From positions 12,710,001-12,774,000 of the forward strand of contig CP053156.1 of assembly GCA_014607495.2 (NCBI GenBank): DNA of 64,000 bases, written 5' to 3'. Under the pieces are notes generated by a model. That model made no database searches. It worked only from the letters and a program-made list of their open reading frames with translations, and was not told the DNA's origin. This document shows positions 49,710 through 61,300 of the stretch, piece after piece; the stretch's first letter is position 1; each line of letters begins with the position of its first letter. Source of the stretch: Carposina sasakii (taxonomy: Eukaryota; Arthropoda; Insecta; Lepidoptera; Carposinidae). The translations under genes were made by a program, and so were the position numbers.

Positions 49710-50481
49710 TACAGGGTAAATTTGAGACTCGAAAACTCATGTTTATTTTTCTAGATAGCTACAGTCAAGGTTCATAAGTGCAGTTGCTTTAACCTTTATA
49801 ATAGCTTGTTCGGTAGAACGCCTATTTATGTGTGTACGCATAGGTACATTTAGGGAAACATAATTTTGTAAGTAGGTATAACTAGTAGGTATGCAAGCGA
49901 TCGTTTAGTAGAATTCCTACTGAACTTTTGAATATTACTGTACTTAGGAGAATCCCTTCACAACACAGGAAGCTATTATTTTGAGTTTGAAATTTTGTGG
50001 ATTCGTTCCATATAGTGAGCCATTTACATAGCATTTAACATATCCCTGTTGTTACATAGAAATAGCACTACAACATTGGTCTCTTCAAAGCTAGAGTGAA
50101 TAGGCACTTTCTAGGCAAACATGTACCACCCTAGGCCGCAACTTGCTTAACATCAGGCACGATGGCGGTCAAATGTTTGCCTAGCTAATTGTAAAAAAAA
50201 AATAGATTATATGGTCATTAAAAGCTCTTTTGTTCTGATAGTGCCCATTGTAAATCCTTAGGTAGGTAGCAATGCGGCAATGAAATGTATTGAAACCCTA
50301 GTAGAGTGCGTTTCACCGTATTCCTTTGGATGATGTCGCTAGTTACTATGCGCATGACTAGATTATCTGTACAAACTGTATACAAAAAATGTTAGTTCCG
50401 AAATCAGGCATAGGAGTTATTCTATGAAACGGACGGATAGAGGTTTCTTGATAAATCACATAATTTTCCTTTCCTATCTAG
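49710..50481. other. Upstream flank of gene B with repeat debris
   Basis: Scattered MITE family 1 blocks (49710-50060), a dispersed repeat at 50080-50200 (AACATCAGGCACGATGGCGG), and a block at 50300-50440 resembling 6720-6830. The acceptor TTCCTATCTAG directly precedes the gene B ATG, so a leader exon lies upstream but could not be placed. Confidence 0.5.
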
Positions 50482-53400
50482 ATGGCGACAAACAAGTTGG
50501 TCCCGCTGCTACTAGCAGTATGCCTCACTGTACAGGCATTCGTACCGCCGCCTGTAACCAGAAACACCATTTTTGGTGAAGAACAACTCGAAGGAGAAGT
50601 TTTCGAAGCCAAAAACCAATTGGATACCACTGCTGTATCACCTCGCACGTATCCTAGCAACCCGTACCGACTGCCCACAACCACAAGACCTGTTCATTAC
50701 AATGTTCTATGGGTTATAGACATTGAAAGGCTGGCTTTCGAAGGCCAAGTCGACATCAATCTGGTAGCCACGACAGCGGGTGTGACCGAAATCGTAGTCC
50801 ATTTCGCTGATATGACCGTCACTTCCTTGACCCTCACTCAAGGGACGGAGTATGTACTCCACTCGTATTCGTTGGACTCAACCTACCAGTTCCTGCGAGT
50901 TCAGTCTCTATCGGGAGCTCTTGCGTACAACGAACAAACTCCCGTTGTGTACACACTCAGCATCGGTTTCGGTAGCACGCTTCGTACCGACATGTACGGT
51001 ATTTATGGAAGTTGGTTCAGGAACAATGCCGATGATGATGATGTTAGGTAAGTTTTTTTAAATATATCAAATAGGCTTACGCTTGACCACAACGCGCCTA
51101 ATGGTAAGCACTGTTAATGTAGAAGCAAAAAACTGTGAACCGGTGTCGCCTTGACGTTTCCCTGGTCGTCCGGTGGTAGAAGGGTGCTGGGGGAATTAGG
51201 TCATGAAGTCCCAACGCACACTCCCCGAAATGTAACCTGTAGAATACCGAGAGACTTGCAACTTTACGTCGATGCTCAAGGCTTTGCAATCTAGCTTTGC
51301 ATAGCTTTTGGCTCAGTCCTCGATAGCTTCCAACGCCTCAAGCTGGTATTTGGACGATTCATCCCAAAGGTGCGAACAGTACTCCGAACTTTTTATTATG
51401 GTCACATTTGACATCGTTTAAGGGCTATAAAGTATTGTTAGCAATAGCACGTCCATTTTTAATGGTAATTATATTTATTATTTTATGTACAACTAGAGAT
51501 CCGCCCCGGCTATGTTTGTTGGCACCGGTGTTATGCCCTTTCACGTGGACAAAGTCGTGGGCCGTCGCTAAATAAAAGTGGAAAAGGCAATTTTTAAAAA
51601 AATTCCCCGTAACCGGGATTGGCCCACCACTCATTCCCGCCTCTGCAACCCCTGTCAGCCAGGATCAATAGACCACCAGAAAAATGCATAACAAAGCATA
51701 GAAAATCCTGGGGGACCTAACTAGCGACAGAATTTTTTCCCCGTAATAACCATCCTCGTACTTCAAGGAATATTCTTAAAAAGAATTAGTTTTGAAATCG
51801 GTTCAACTGTTCTCGATATTTGCGCTTAGCAACATATTCAGCGATTCATTTCTATATTATAGATAAAGAATAAGAATCCAATAAATACTTCCTTAAAATG
51901 AATTTTAGAACCGGGACTTACTGACAGTCTGTAACTTTTATTGCAGCTGGATGGCTTCAACTCAGTTCCAAGCAACAGCTGCACGTTGGGCATTCCCCTG
52001 TTATGATGAACCCAGTTTCAAAGCCACTTTTGACATCACCATCAGACGTCCCACAGGTTACAGAAGTTGGTCTTGCACTAAAATTGAAAGTACTGTTAAC
52101 AGTACTATTGCGTAAGTAATTTTGTCATATATGTAATACCTGTTTGAGGACGTGGTCGTCCTTGGCGCCAAAATACGCTTGGGTTGCTGGCCGTGCCCGG
52201 GAAAAAATTCACGGCGCGTGACAACGCGCCGGTAACTTAAGTGGCTCTTAAAGGGGACCACATGAGCAAATATATTAATTGATTTGGATCAATCATTCTA
52301 GATGAATTTTAATTACTTTATCCAATTAAATATATGTATATACAGGATATTTTTTCGTTGCCACCCTTAACGAAGGGTATGTACGCTATACATCAAATAA
52401 AGTAAGTTTATGTAAAAAAAATGCTGGGTAACGATGTAATTTTTTTTGAAAAAAAAAAAAATTACGTGATCAGGCGAAATTTATAGTGCCCAGTGCTAGT
52501 TTTTTCATAGACATAATTAATATAATATTAATTATTTTTCGTGAAAAAACCTTGCTATGCGCGTCTATGTGCATTTAAGCAGAAAAACGCGGTCTAATTA
52601 CTCAACTTTGGATACTAATATCTGGGGAACCAGACACTTCGCAGGTACGTGTGCTTTCATGGAGTAAAATGATCGTGATGATGGGGAACTTCCGTAGTTT
52701 TCGGGAACGTTGACGACCAAAAAACATCTTGTATATCTATTCTACAAATAACACTTCTAGCAAATAACAATATTTAAATGTAATATTTTTTTAGTGGTTT
52801 CCAAGATGACATCTACTATACCACACCCACCATGTCGACATATCTCCTGGCTCTTATTGTAGCTGAATATGATTATTTGGCCGATGGTGATAGAGATACC
52901 AATGAATATACATACGAGGTTATTGCAAGGCCCAGTGCCATTAGCCAAGGACAGGCAGAATATGCCTTCGATGTAGGTCAAGAACTCCTCGCCGAAATGA
53001 GCGATCATACAGCAATAGACTTCTACAGTGTGAATCCTAACTTAAAAATGACCCAGGCCGCTATACCTGACTTTGGAGCTGGTGCTATGGAAAATTGGGG
53101 ACTTCTTACTTACAGGTAACTGGGTAAACGTTCGATACTTAAGTCTTAGCATTAAACAATATTTTATACTGTGCAGAAGTGTTTGATCTGTGCCCTAATA
53201 TTTGGCATATAAAATGACTACTTGAAACCCAATGTATAAATGTAATTAATTTTCAGAGAAGCGTATCTGTTATACATCGAAGGCCAAACCAGCAGCTACT
53301 TCAAACAACTGATTGCTTATATTCTGTCTCACGAGATCGCTCACATGTGGTTTGGTAATCTCGTCACCTGCGAATGGTGGGACGTTCTTTGGCTTAACGA

Positions 53401-56400
53401 AGGATTCGCCAGATACTACCAATACTTCCTTACTCACTGGGTATGTATAAGTATACCTATAGATATCTCTTTCATATAGCCCATATAAAAAGTTGGGAAG
53501 GCCTAAATTATGCTGAAAAACAAATAGTATTCCATTTGAAGGACCAGAATATTCTGATCTGAACCGTTAAATATTAAACATGCATTTTGTTTTCTCAGGT
53601 TGAAGACTACATGGGTCTTGAAACTCGTTTCATAACAGAGCAAATCCATACTTCTCTCCTATCAGATTCCGCTAATAACCCACATCCCCTTTCCAATCCG
53701 GGTTTGGGCAACAACGCTCAAGTCAGTGGCATGTTCTCGACCCTCACTTACAACAAAGGTGCTGCTGTGATTCGTATGACAGAGCATCTTTTAGGCTTTG
53801 AAGTGCACAGACAAGGATTAAGAAATTACTTGGTGCAAAGGTAAGACTAATAAAACAAAGTAAGTAAGTCACCGACACGTTTTGCTCTAATAGGATGCCT
53901 TCATTTTCACCCGTTCGTAAAGTCACGTGCTGAATATTAACCCCTATTGTCTATAGTGTTACGACAATGAACGTTGATACCAAATGATGTTATATTGTCT
54001 AAGCACCCTGGCTCTATTTTATTTTTATATTTTCACCTACTATCAATAAACAATTTAATTTTATTATGTATGTAGGTACTTATTTCGTTATTTCTTCTAG
54101 ACAAAATGACGTTGCACTTCCAATTCACTTGTTCCAAGCCCTCCAAGACGCTGGCACTGCGGCTGGTTCCTTATCTGAATATGGATCTGATTTCTCCGTT
54201 ATTGAGTATTATCAATCCTGGACTGAACAAGGCGGTCATCCTGTCCTGAACGTTCAGGTCAACCATGCCACAGGAGACATGATAATCTTCCAAGTAAGTG
54301 CTAAGGATATAAATACATTGAGCAAGTCCTTAAAATATAATTTCATAATATTTATATATATTGTTATATATTATATTTTAATACTTGTTTTTTGTAGCGT
54401 CGTTTCAACATCAACACTGGTTGGTCCGCTGTAAACAATAACTACATTGTTCCTATCACGTTCTCTACTGCGAGCAACCCTGATTTTAACAACACTAAGC
54501 CCACACACATCATCAGGGATTCCGTCACTGTTATTAACCGGGGATCCATTGGTGATGAATGGGTCGTTTTCAACAAGCAGCAAACCGGTATGTTCTTTTA
54601 CAAACTTCTTATTCTCTTTTGCTACATTATATTCTCCTAGTAATATAGGTTTTATCATGGCACAGATATAGTATGATAAATTACAGTGAATTGTATTTTT
54701 GCATCATCAACAACTTATTGTTTTGCCATTCATATTTTATCACCACTATCGTTTTACAGGATTCTACAGAGTGAACTATGATAACTACACCTGGGACCTT
54801 ATCATTCTTGCTTTGAGAGGCAACGATAGAACTCTAATTCATGAGTATAACAGAGCTCAGATTGTCAACGATGTCTTCCAATTCGCCAGATCTGGTCTCA
54901 TGTCTTACACTAGAGCTTTCAACATTTTATCTTTCCTTGAAAATGAGACCGATTACGCTCCATGGGTAGCCGCCATTACTGGTTTCTTGTGGCTCAGGGA
55001 GAGATATTTGGGCCAACAATACATTGATCAACTACACGTAAGGATATATTTTTTTTCAATTTATGACATGAACAAGTTTGAAAAATATTAGAGAGATTAT
55101 TATGTGAAAATTGTACTTTAACTAGTTATTTATCATTTTAGAACCTATTCATTGGATGGTCTGAAACAGTGATGAGCCAATTGACTTATGTCCCCGCTGA
55201 TGGTGAAACCTTTATGACGTCTTACCTTCGTTGGCAACTGGCTCCGATACTATGCAGGATGGGTCACCAGCCTTGCAGAACAGCTGCTGTACAACAATTT
55301 GCTCTCTTGCGAGATAATGGACAAGAGTAAGCTTCTTTTTCCCGATTTTTTTAAACTTAAAATAGGTTCCATGTAAATGCACATAGAAGATTTACTTTTT
55401 CATTATTTTACTATGAAGAACATGTATTGAAATATTTAAACAAGTAACTCCTATGACAATTTAAGGCATACTATTATAACATTGGCATCTATTACGGGGT
55501 TTCCACAAATAAAAAAAAAAGTAATTTATTTTACAGGGTACCTGTAGACAACCGCCAATGGGTATACTGCTACGGTCTCGCTGAAGGTACCGAAGCAGAC
55601 TTCCTGTTCCTATGGCAGAGGTTCCAGACCCATAATGTTTACACTGAAAAGATCACTCTGCTTATGACCCTTGGATGTACTCCTCATACCAGCACCCTTA
55701 ACACGTAAGATTATCCTTACTATGTCCTTACTAATAGTCGAATTTTGAATAATTTTATCTTTAGCACTTTCCATAACCTTTTCTTGAGTGAAACTATAAA
55801 TTATATCTATTTTAGCTACCTGGATGCCATCTTCACTGACAACTACATCATCCGTCCACAAGACTACGCCCAAGCTTTGAGCTCCACCGTCAACCACATC
55901 GATGCCAATGTGCAGTTGGTGTTCCAGTATATGCAGCAAAATCTGGACTTAATATCTACAGCGTAAGTTATATTTTTTTCCGGCCGGGCTTTAATAGAAT
56001 AAATACATCAACTGTATTTCTAAGCATATCGTTAGAGTCGATTAAGAAACTAGGGCGTTTTCTCAGGCAAAAAGCTAGCAACTTCTTACTGATAATTTAC
56101 ATCATATATGATCTCGCGGTTCAGGCTATCCCATTTTGTGGGACGTTGTACCTAATTTTAAGTTCTAGAATATTTAAAGAATAATAAATAATAATAAATA
56201 ATAAATTTCGGGCACACAATCATGTGTATATGTATGCACCTATTTTATAAACGTATAAATCTACATATTATGTTAATCGATTCTGAAAATTTTCCACCTA
56301 GGTACATATTACCTAGGCAAATGCCTTCCCGACTCAAGCCCATACTTGTCATGTTTCAGCTATAGGTGATCATTGAAATAAAGAGTAATGTAATGTTTTT

Positions 56401-56942
56401 TTCAGATACACTAACCTTGCCACCCCTCTGTCTTACGTATCATCAAGATTGAGGTCCGAGGAAGAGATTAATGAAGTATGTATTCATATCCTTTTTAAAA
56501 TCATTACACACACATTTATTACCATCTTACTTCTTACAAATAACTTCATAAATGGGCCCATCGGGGCGGCTCAGCGCTCGTCCATTAAAATATATGACAA
56601 ATAAATAATTCGAATCTTCATTTTCAGTTCCAAGAATGGGCTACCGCTAACCAAGAAGCATTGGGAACCTCTTACACTACTGTCTACAATGGAGCAGAGT
56701 CCTCTAGAAACAGTATTGCTTGGAGTGTCTCCAACCAGGCTGATATCGCCAACTACCTGACTGTCGGCGATGAGTACGTAGACGTCACTACTACCACTGT
56801 AGCACCAGTTACTGACCCTGTTACCGATGCTCAACCACCTTTGGTAGAACCCGAGACACCAGAGCTACCCGACTCCGCGGTGACTAGTGCTGTATCTCTG
56901 GCAGTCGTTACCTTCGCGGCTATTGCCAATTTTGTACTTTAA
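50482..56942 (+). CDS. Gene B: GPI-anchored midgut-type aminopeptidase N (M1), 13 coding exons, complete
   Basis: Secreted, membrane-tethered aminopeptidase of the lepidopteran midgut brush-border class; this class digests peptides and includes known Cry-toxin binding partners. Exons: 50482-51047, 51947-52111, 52795-53115, 53257-53440, 53599-53840, 54101-54293, 54398-54587, 54760-55037, 55142-55326, 55537-55704, 55816-55962, 56406-56475, 56628-56942. Phases agree throughout; product 1007 aa. Signal peptide about 1-19 (cut after VQA). The M1 body starts at Tyr62 (YRLPTTT). GAMEN 340-344; His376, Glu377, His380 and Glu399 form the active site; catalytic Tyr463 (TYNKG). The ERAP1-like domain starts about 621. 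Near the end is a Thr/Pro/Glu-rich stalk ([16 protein letters not shown]), then PDS and a 20-residue hydrophobic tail, a typical GPI signal. The coding sequence starts directly after an acceptor at 50480-50481, so the 5'UTR lies on another exon. Its APN class number cannot be fixed without alignment. Confidence 0.96.
51048..51946. other. Gene B intron 1, repeats
   Basis: 51066-51420 is a dispersed repeat (TTGACCACAACGCGCC, then CCTGGTCGTCCGGTGGTAGA). 51470-51840 is another, with AGATCCGCCCCGGCTATGTT and a GGTTCAACTGTTCTCGATAT end. No gene. Confidence 0.6.
52112..52794. other. Gene B intron 2: GC-rich repeat and MITE family 3
   Basis: 52138-52262 is GC-rich with an ACGGCGCGTGACAACGCGCCG inverted repeat in two blocks and reads like a dispersed repeat. 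MITE 3 follows. Confidence 0.6.
52340..52734 (+). mobile_element. MITE family 3 copy in gene B intron 2
   Basis: TACAGGATATTTTTTCGTTG to GACGACCAAAAAACATCTTG TA; same interior order as 17510-17899. Confidence 0.75.
55963..56405. other. Gene B intron 11 with reverse SINE-S
   Basis: GCTAGCAACTTCTTACTGAT and CGCGGTTCAGGCTATCCCAT place a SINE-S copy at 55985-56165. The rest is AT-rich. Confidence 0.55.
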
Positions 56943-58245
56943 AGATAAATAGTATATACTTACACCTAAGTGTTTTCTAGTAACCGTACTGTAAATATGT
57001 TTTCATAATTTATATTAAATATTTGTTACTAATATTTCTTTGTTTTCATGGTTTTTACCTGTAGGTATATGTAAGGTAGTTAGTAGGTACATACGCCTAT
57101 AATATAAATATTTGTACCAGAATATAATTTATTTAATCGGTGTTAAAATCTCTATAGCTATTAAGAACGTATCAATACTAAACATGAGTATTTCTTGACC
57201 GAAAAACATAATATTTTTGCCATAGATATTCCACTACCTAGTGGGCAAAGGCCTCTACATTTTGTACGCACAACTCACTATACTAGGACGCATTAAATGT
57301 ACTAATTTAAATTCAGAACTAACTAATACAAATGCTTGAAACTTTAGATCTCGTGTAGGTATATATGCCAAGTATGATAAGTTTTATGAATCTAATGGTG
57401 AGTAAGCTAGGATTAGGACCCTCGAGCTCAACATGTTTAATCAGGAGCTTGAGTGTCCTAACCAACTTTCGGCCAATTTCAATACTAGAGATCATAAAGA
57501 ATCAGTAGGTTCATAATACTTTGCTTCTTCGATATTTCAGTATTTACATGCACACTTTAAAACATAAGAAACTGAAGAATAATAAATAAGATAAATCGTG
57601 TTTGATAAATGTGAGTAAAAGAAAGATAATGGATCGATGACGATAGCATTGAGGTATTAAGCACTTGAAATAAACCTCTCAACATTACATTCATATATTT
57701 AGTTTTATTTTAGTTTTAGTATAAACTACCATGATCAAACTTTAGATTCAACCGTAAATAAGCTAATGATTACACGGATCATTTACATGAAAGAGTTTAG
57801 TGTCTCGTTTTTGCACATATATACAATTTGAATTGTATATGAAAATAATTGCGGAATTATGATAGCGATACCACAAATACGTTGAACATCATCATCATCA
57901 TCAGCCTATTGCAATCCACTGCTGGACGTAGGCCGTTGAACATGGCTGGGCCAGATGTAACAGGGTCAGTAAGAAATTGCTAGCTCATCACCTGAGCGAA
58001 CGCCTCTGAGTAGAGAAAGACGAGACTGATAATGACACTTTTTTATAAGCCTGAAAACCAGTTTAGGTTAAATAATATGTAATATTATTACCCGAATTAT
58101 TAGATTAGGATGTTTATTGATGCTAATGAAAAATAATATAAATTTATGGTGCTAATAATTTTTTTGTATTCTATGCAGATTACGATAAGGATATTTTTCC
58201 TTTTAGGTGATAATATTAATCAGATTGTTATTTAAAAGTATTTTG
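56943..58245. other. Spacer between genes B and C
   Basis: 3' end of gene B, AT-rich DNA, and a short RTE tail at 57886-57935 (CATCATCAGCCTATTGCAAT). No frame of interest. Confidence 0.55.
57014..57019 (+). terminator. Likely poly(A) signal of gene B (ATTAAA)
   Basis: The common variant ATTAAA lies about 72 bp after the gene B stop codon, followed by T-rich DNA. No AATAAA is closer. Confidence 0.5.
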
Positions 58246-58283
58246 GATAAGATAAGTAAAATGATAATTACAGTACAGATAAG
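58246..58283 (+). promoter_or_regulatory. Cluster of GATA-factor sites upstream of gene C
   Basis: Two overlapping GATAAG motifs (58246-58256), a GATAA (58263-58267) and an AGATAAG (58277-58283) lie within 40 bp, ending about 57 bp before the gene C start codon. GATA factors drive gut expression in insects, so this fits a midgut promoter; the role is inferred, and AT-rich DNA yields some GATA by chance. A GTGCTAA/TTAGCAC inverted repeat follows at 58291-58308. Confidence 0.5.
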
Positions 58284-58339
58284 TCACACTCGTGCTAAGC
58301 TTTTAGCACTATTTGGTATTAATCGAACTGACCAGCGAA

Positions 58340-61300
58340 ATGGTAAGTAATAACAATTTTATTTGAAAAAAAAAGTGGAATTTTAAAAATGTTTATTGAA
58401 ATCTGATACTTTGTAAGACACCGTTGGAGATTATGCTTAACTCTTAATTGCACCAAAAGATTATATCTTTAAATACATGTAAATAAAATGAGACCTCTTC
58501 CTTAGGCAAATCGCTGGCTATTTCTCCTTATAGGGATTGCCCTTACACAGGGCTCCCTAGCCCTATCAAGTCCCTTGACTACACTTGACGAAGAATGGGC
58601 GAATTTTAACGAAATACTCCGGGACCCGGCTTACAGACTGCCAACTACTACTGTTCCTCGTCATTACGCAGTCACTCTTGCGCCGTATTTTGACAACGTT
58701 GAAGCTGATCTCCAGTTCACTTTTGACGGAGAAGTCAACATTTACATTAGTCCTACAGAGGAAAACGTTAATGAAATTGTCATTCACTGCAATGACTTGA
58801 CAATTGAGAGTGTGTCAGTGTTGTTTGGATCCGTAGAAATTACAACCGCAGGCCAGACCTACGCTTGTGAAATGCCATATAGTTTCCTTAGAATACCCAC
58901 AACACAGGCGTTGCAGCTGAACCAAGAGTATGTCGTGTCGATCACGTTTAGAGGAAACTTACAAACTAACATGAGAGGGTTTTATAGAAGTTGGTATGAT
59001 GATAGCACTGGCAGAAGGTAAGATTTTTAGTTATTTGCATTATCCAATTGCTGGGTAAAAATCTTTGTTTCCACTAAACTTGGGTTGTTATTTTTGCCTT
59101 TTGTCCTTTGGCACCATTCTATGGCGCTTCTTAACCACAGACCGATTGATTCAATATTTCTGCGTAGAATGGTAAACCAAAAGCAAATATCAGCTACATA
59201 TGATTCTAGACACAAAATTTATTATGATGATCTTGTCAATGCTAATTTAAGTTTATTAATTTAGATGGATGGGTACGACCCAGTTCCAGCCCGGTCATGC
59301 CCGTCAGGCTTTCCCTTGCTACGATGAGCCAGGATTCAAAGCCACTTTCGATATTAGCATCGTTAGAGATAGCGATTTCAGTCCTACAATCTCTAATATG
59401 CCTATCGCATCTTCTGGGTAAGTAATAAATTATTCGTGTCCTGTTTCTGGCTTAAAAACGTTACATCAATCTTAACATTCAATGTACTTACCGAGTAAAT
59501 GCCCCATTATCATCCCTTTAATGAAAATTTTATATTCTGTTTACTACTTGCATGTTTAACTCGTAAAAACCAAGTTATGGAAAAACCCAGAACGTAAACA
59601 CGTAACTAGGTTTTGGGCAGGCTCTAGGTATCTTTTTAGTTTCAATACGATAAACATTAGTTACCTACTTACTCATATCAATCACCAACAAAACGTAAAG
59701 CAATAAACAATTATGTTTTAACTAAAGATAATAATATTTTATAATCTAAGTCCATTAATAGTTCAATCTACCTACTTACCCATCATAAAATAGATTAGAA
59801 CATAAAGGAGAATAATTTTATTAACTACACTTATTATTACATACTTATTAAGTCACTAAGCTATGTAAAACGACAGCAAAGTTCAATGTTGTAATTTCAT
59901 GCTAGCCAATTCATGAGATGGAGTGCAATTTATGATTAAACTAGTGGACGCACTTGACTTTGTCCGCGTGGACTGCAGAAAAAACAAAATGTCTAAATTT
60001 TCCAGGATAAAAATATTTCCCGGGATAAAAAGTAGCCTGTGTGTTAATCGTATCCATACCAAATTTTATTAAAATCGCTCTAGCTGTTTTTACGTGAAAG
60101 AGCTACAAACATCCATACTTCAAACTTTCGCGTTTATAATATTAAGTAGGAAGTAGGATTTTTAATAAAGTTATAAATACGTTAATGCTATGTGACAAGC
60201 TAACCCTATGGATAATTCCTGAAATGAACACCACAGTATCATTTTCATGACATTTTTAACATGATATATTTATAAATAAACATATGGGTATCTTACAGAG
60301 CCTCGGGTACCAGAGTCATCGACAATTTCCACACAACTCCTAGAACATCGACATACCTTCTCGCCTTCATAGTATCCCACTACGATGAAGTGGCCACAAA
60401 TAATAACAACACTCGTCCATTCTCGATCTATGCTCGTGACAACGTTGGTGAAACTGGAGAATGGTCGCTAGAGATTGGAGAACTACTGCTTGATGCCATG
60501 GAACGCTACACCGGCTACGATTACTACACTATGGCTGATAATATGAATATGAAACAAGCTGCCATTCCTGATTTCTCAGCTGGTGCTATGGAAAACTGGG
60601 GCCTTTTGACTTACAGGTGAGTTATCAACAAGTAGCGTACGTAGCGGCCCGGTACGTGCTTTGCCATTTATAATGTTCCTTGGAGAGTATAGAGATTGAT
60701 CAAGTAATATAACCTAAGTCAATAATAAATAGTCTACGATAACTTTCACATATAAATGTTTGTATTGTAACTAACTTATTGGCTCATCCCCGGTGATAAA
60801 GTGCCCAAAACGGCATTGCCACGCTGTCTCGCTATGGACGCTCTTTGTAGGAGTTAACATTTCAAGATTTAGCTTGACATAAGTTTTTGATATTTGTATT
60901 TATAAAAAATTACAATTATCATGCTAAAATAAATAATTTATTTTTAGAGAAGCTCTCATCCTGTACGATCCATTGAACTCCAATCATTTTTACAAGCAGC
61001 GTGTGGCTAACATTGTGTCTCACGAGATCGCTCACATGTGGTTCGGAAACTTAGTTACTTGCGCGTGGTGGGACAACCTCTGGCTAAATGAAGGTTTCGC
61101 TAGATTCTACCAGTACTATTTGACTGGATCGGTGAGTAACCACATAAAATTTTAGTTTAGAAATCGCTAGTTATTAATATTTATGCAAGATGTGAGTAGA
61201 CAAATATCACAACAAAGCTTGGAATGATTGTTCTATTTTGAATCTGAGAGATTTTACGAAAATATGTATTTCTTATTTAAATAGAAAAATTAAAACAGTG

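Noticed and set aside
58261..58342. Upstream ATG at 58261 as the gene C start
   Set aside because: Its frame reaches the donor in phase 1, which does not match the phase needed for the signal-peptide exon. It lies in the likely promoter.
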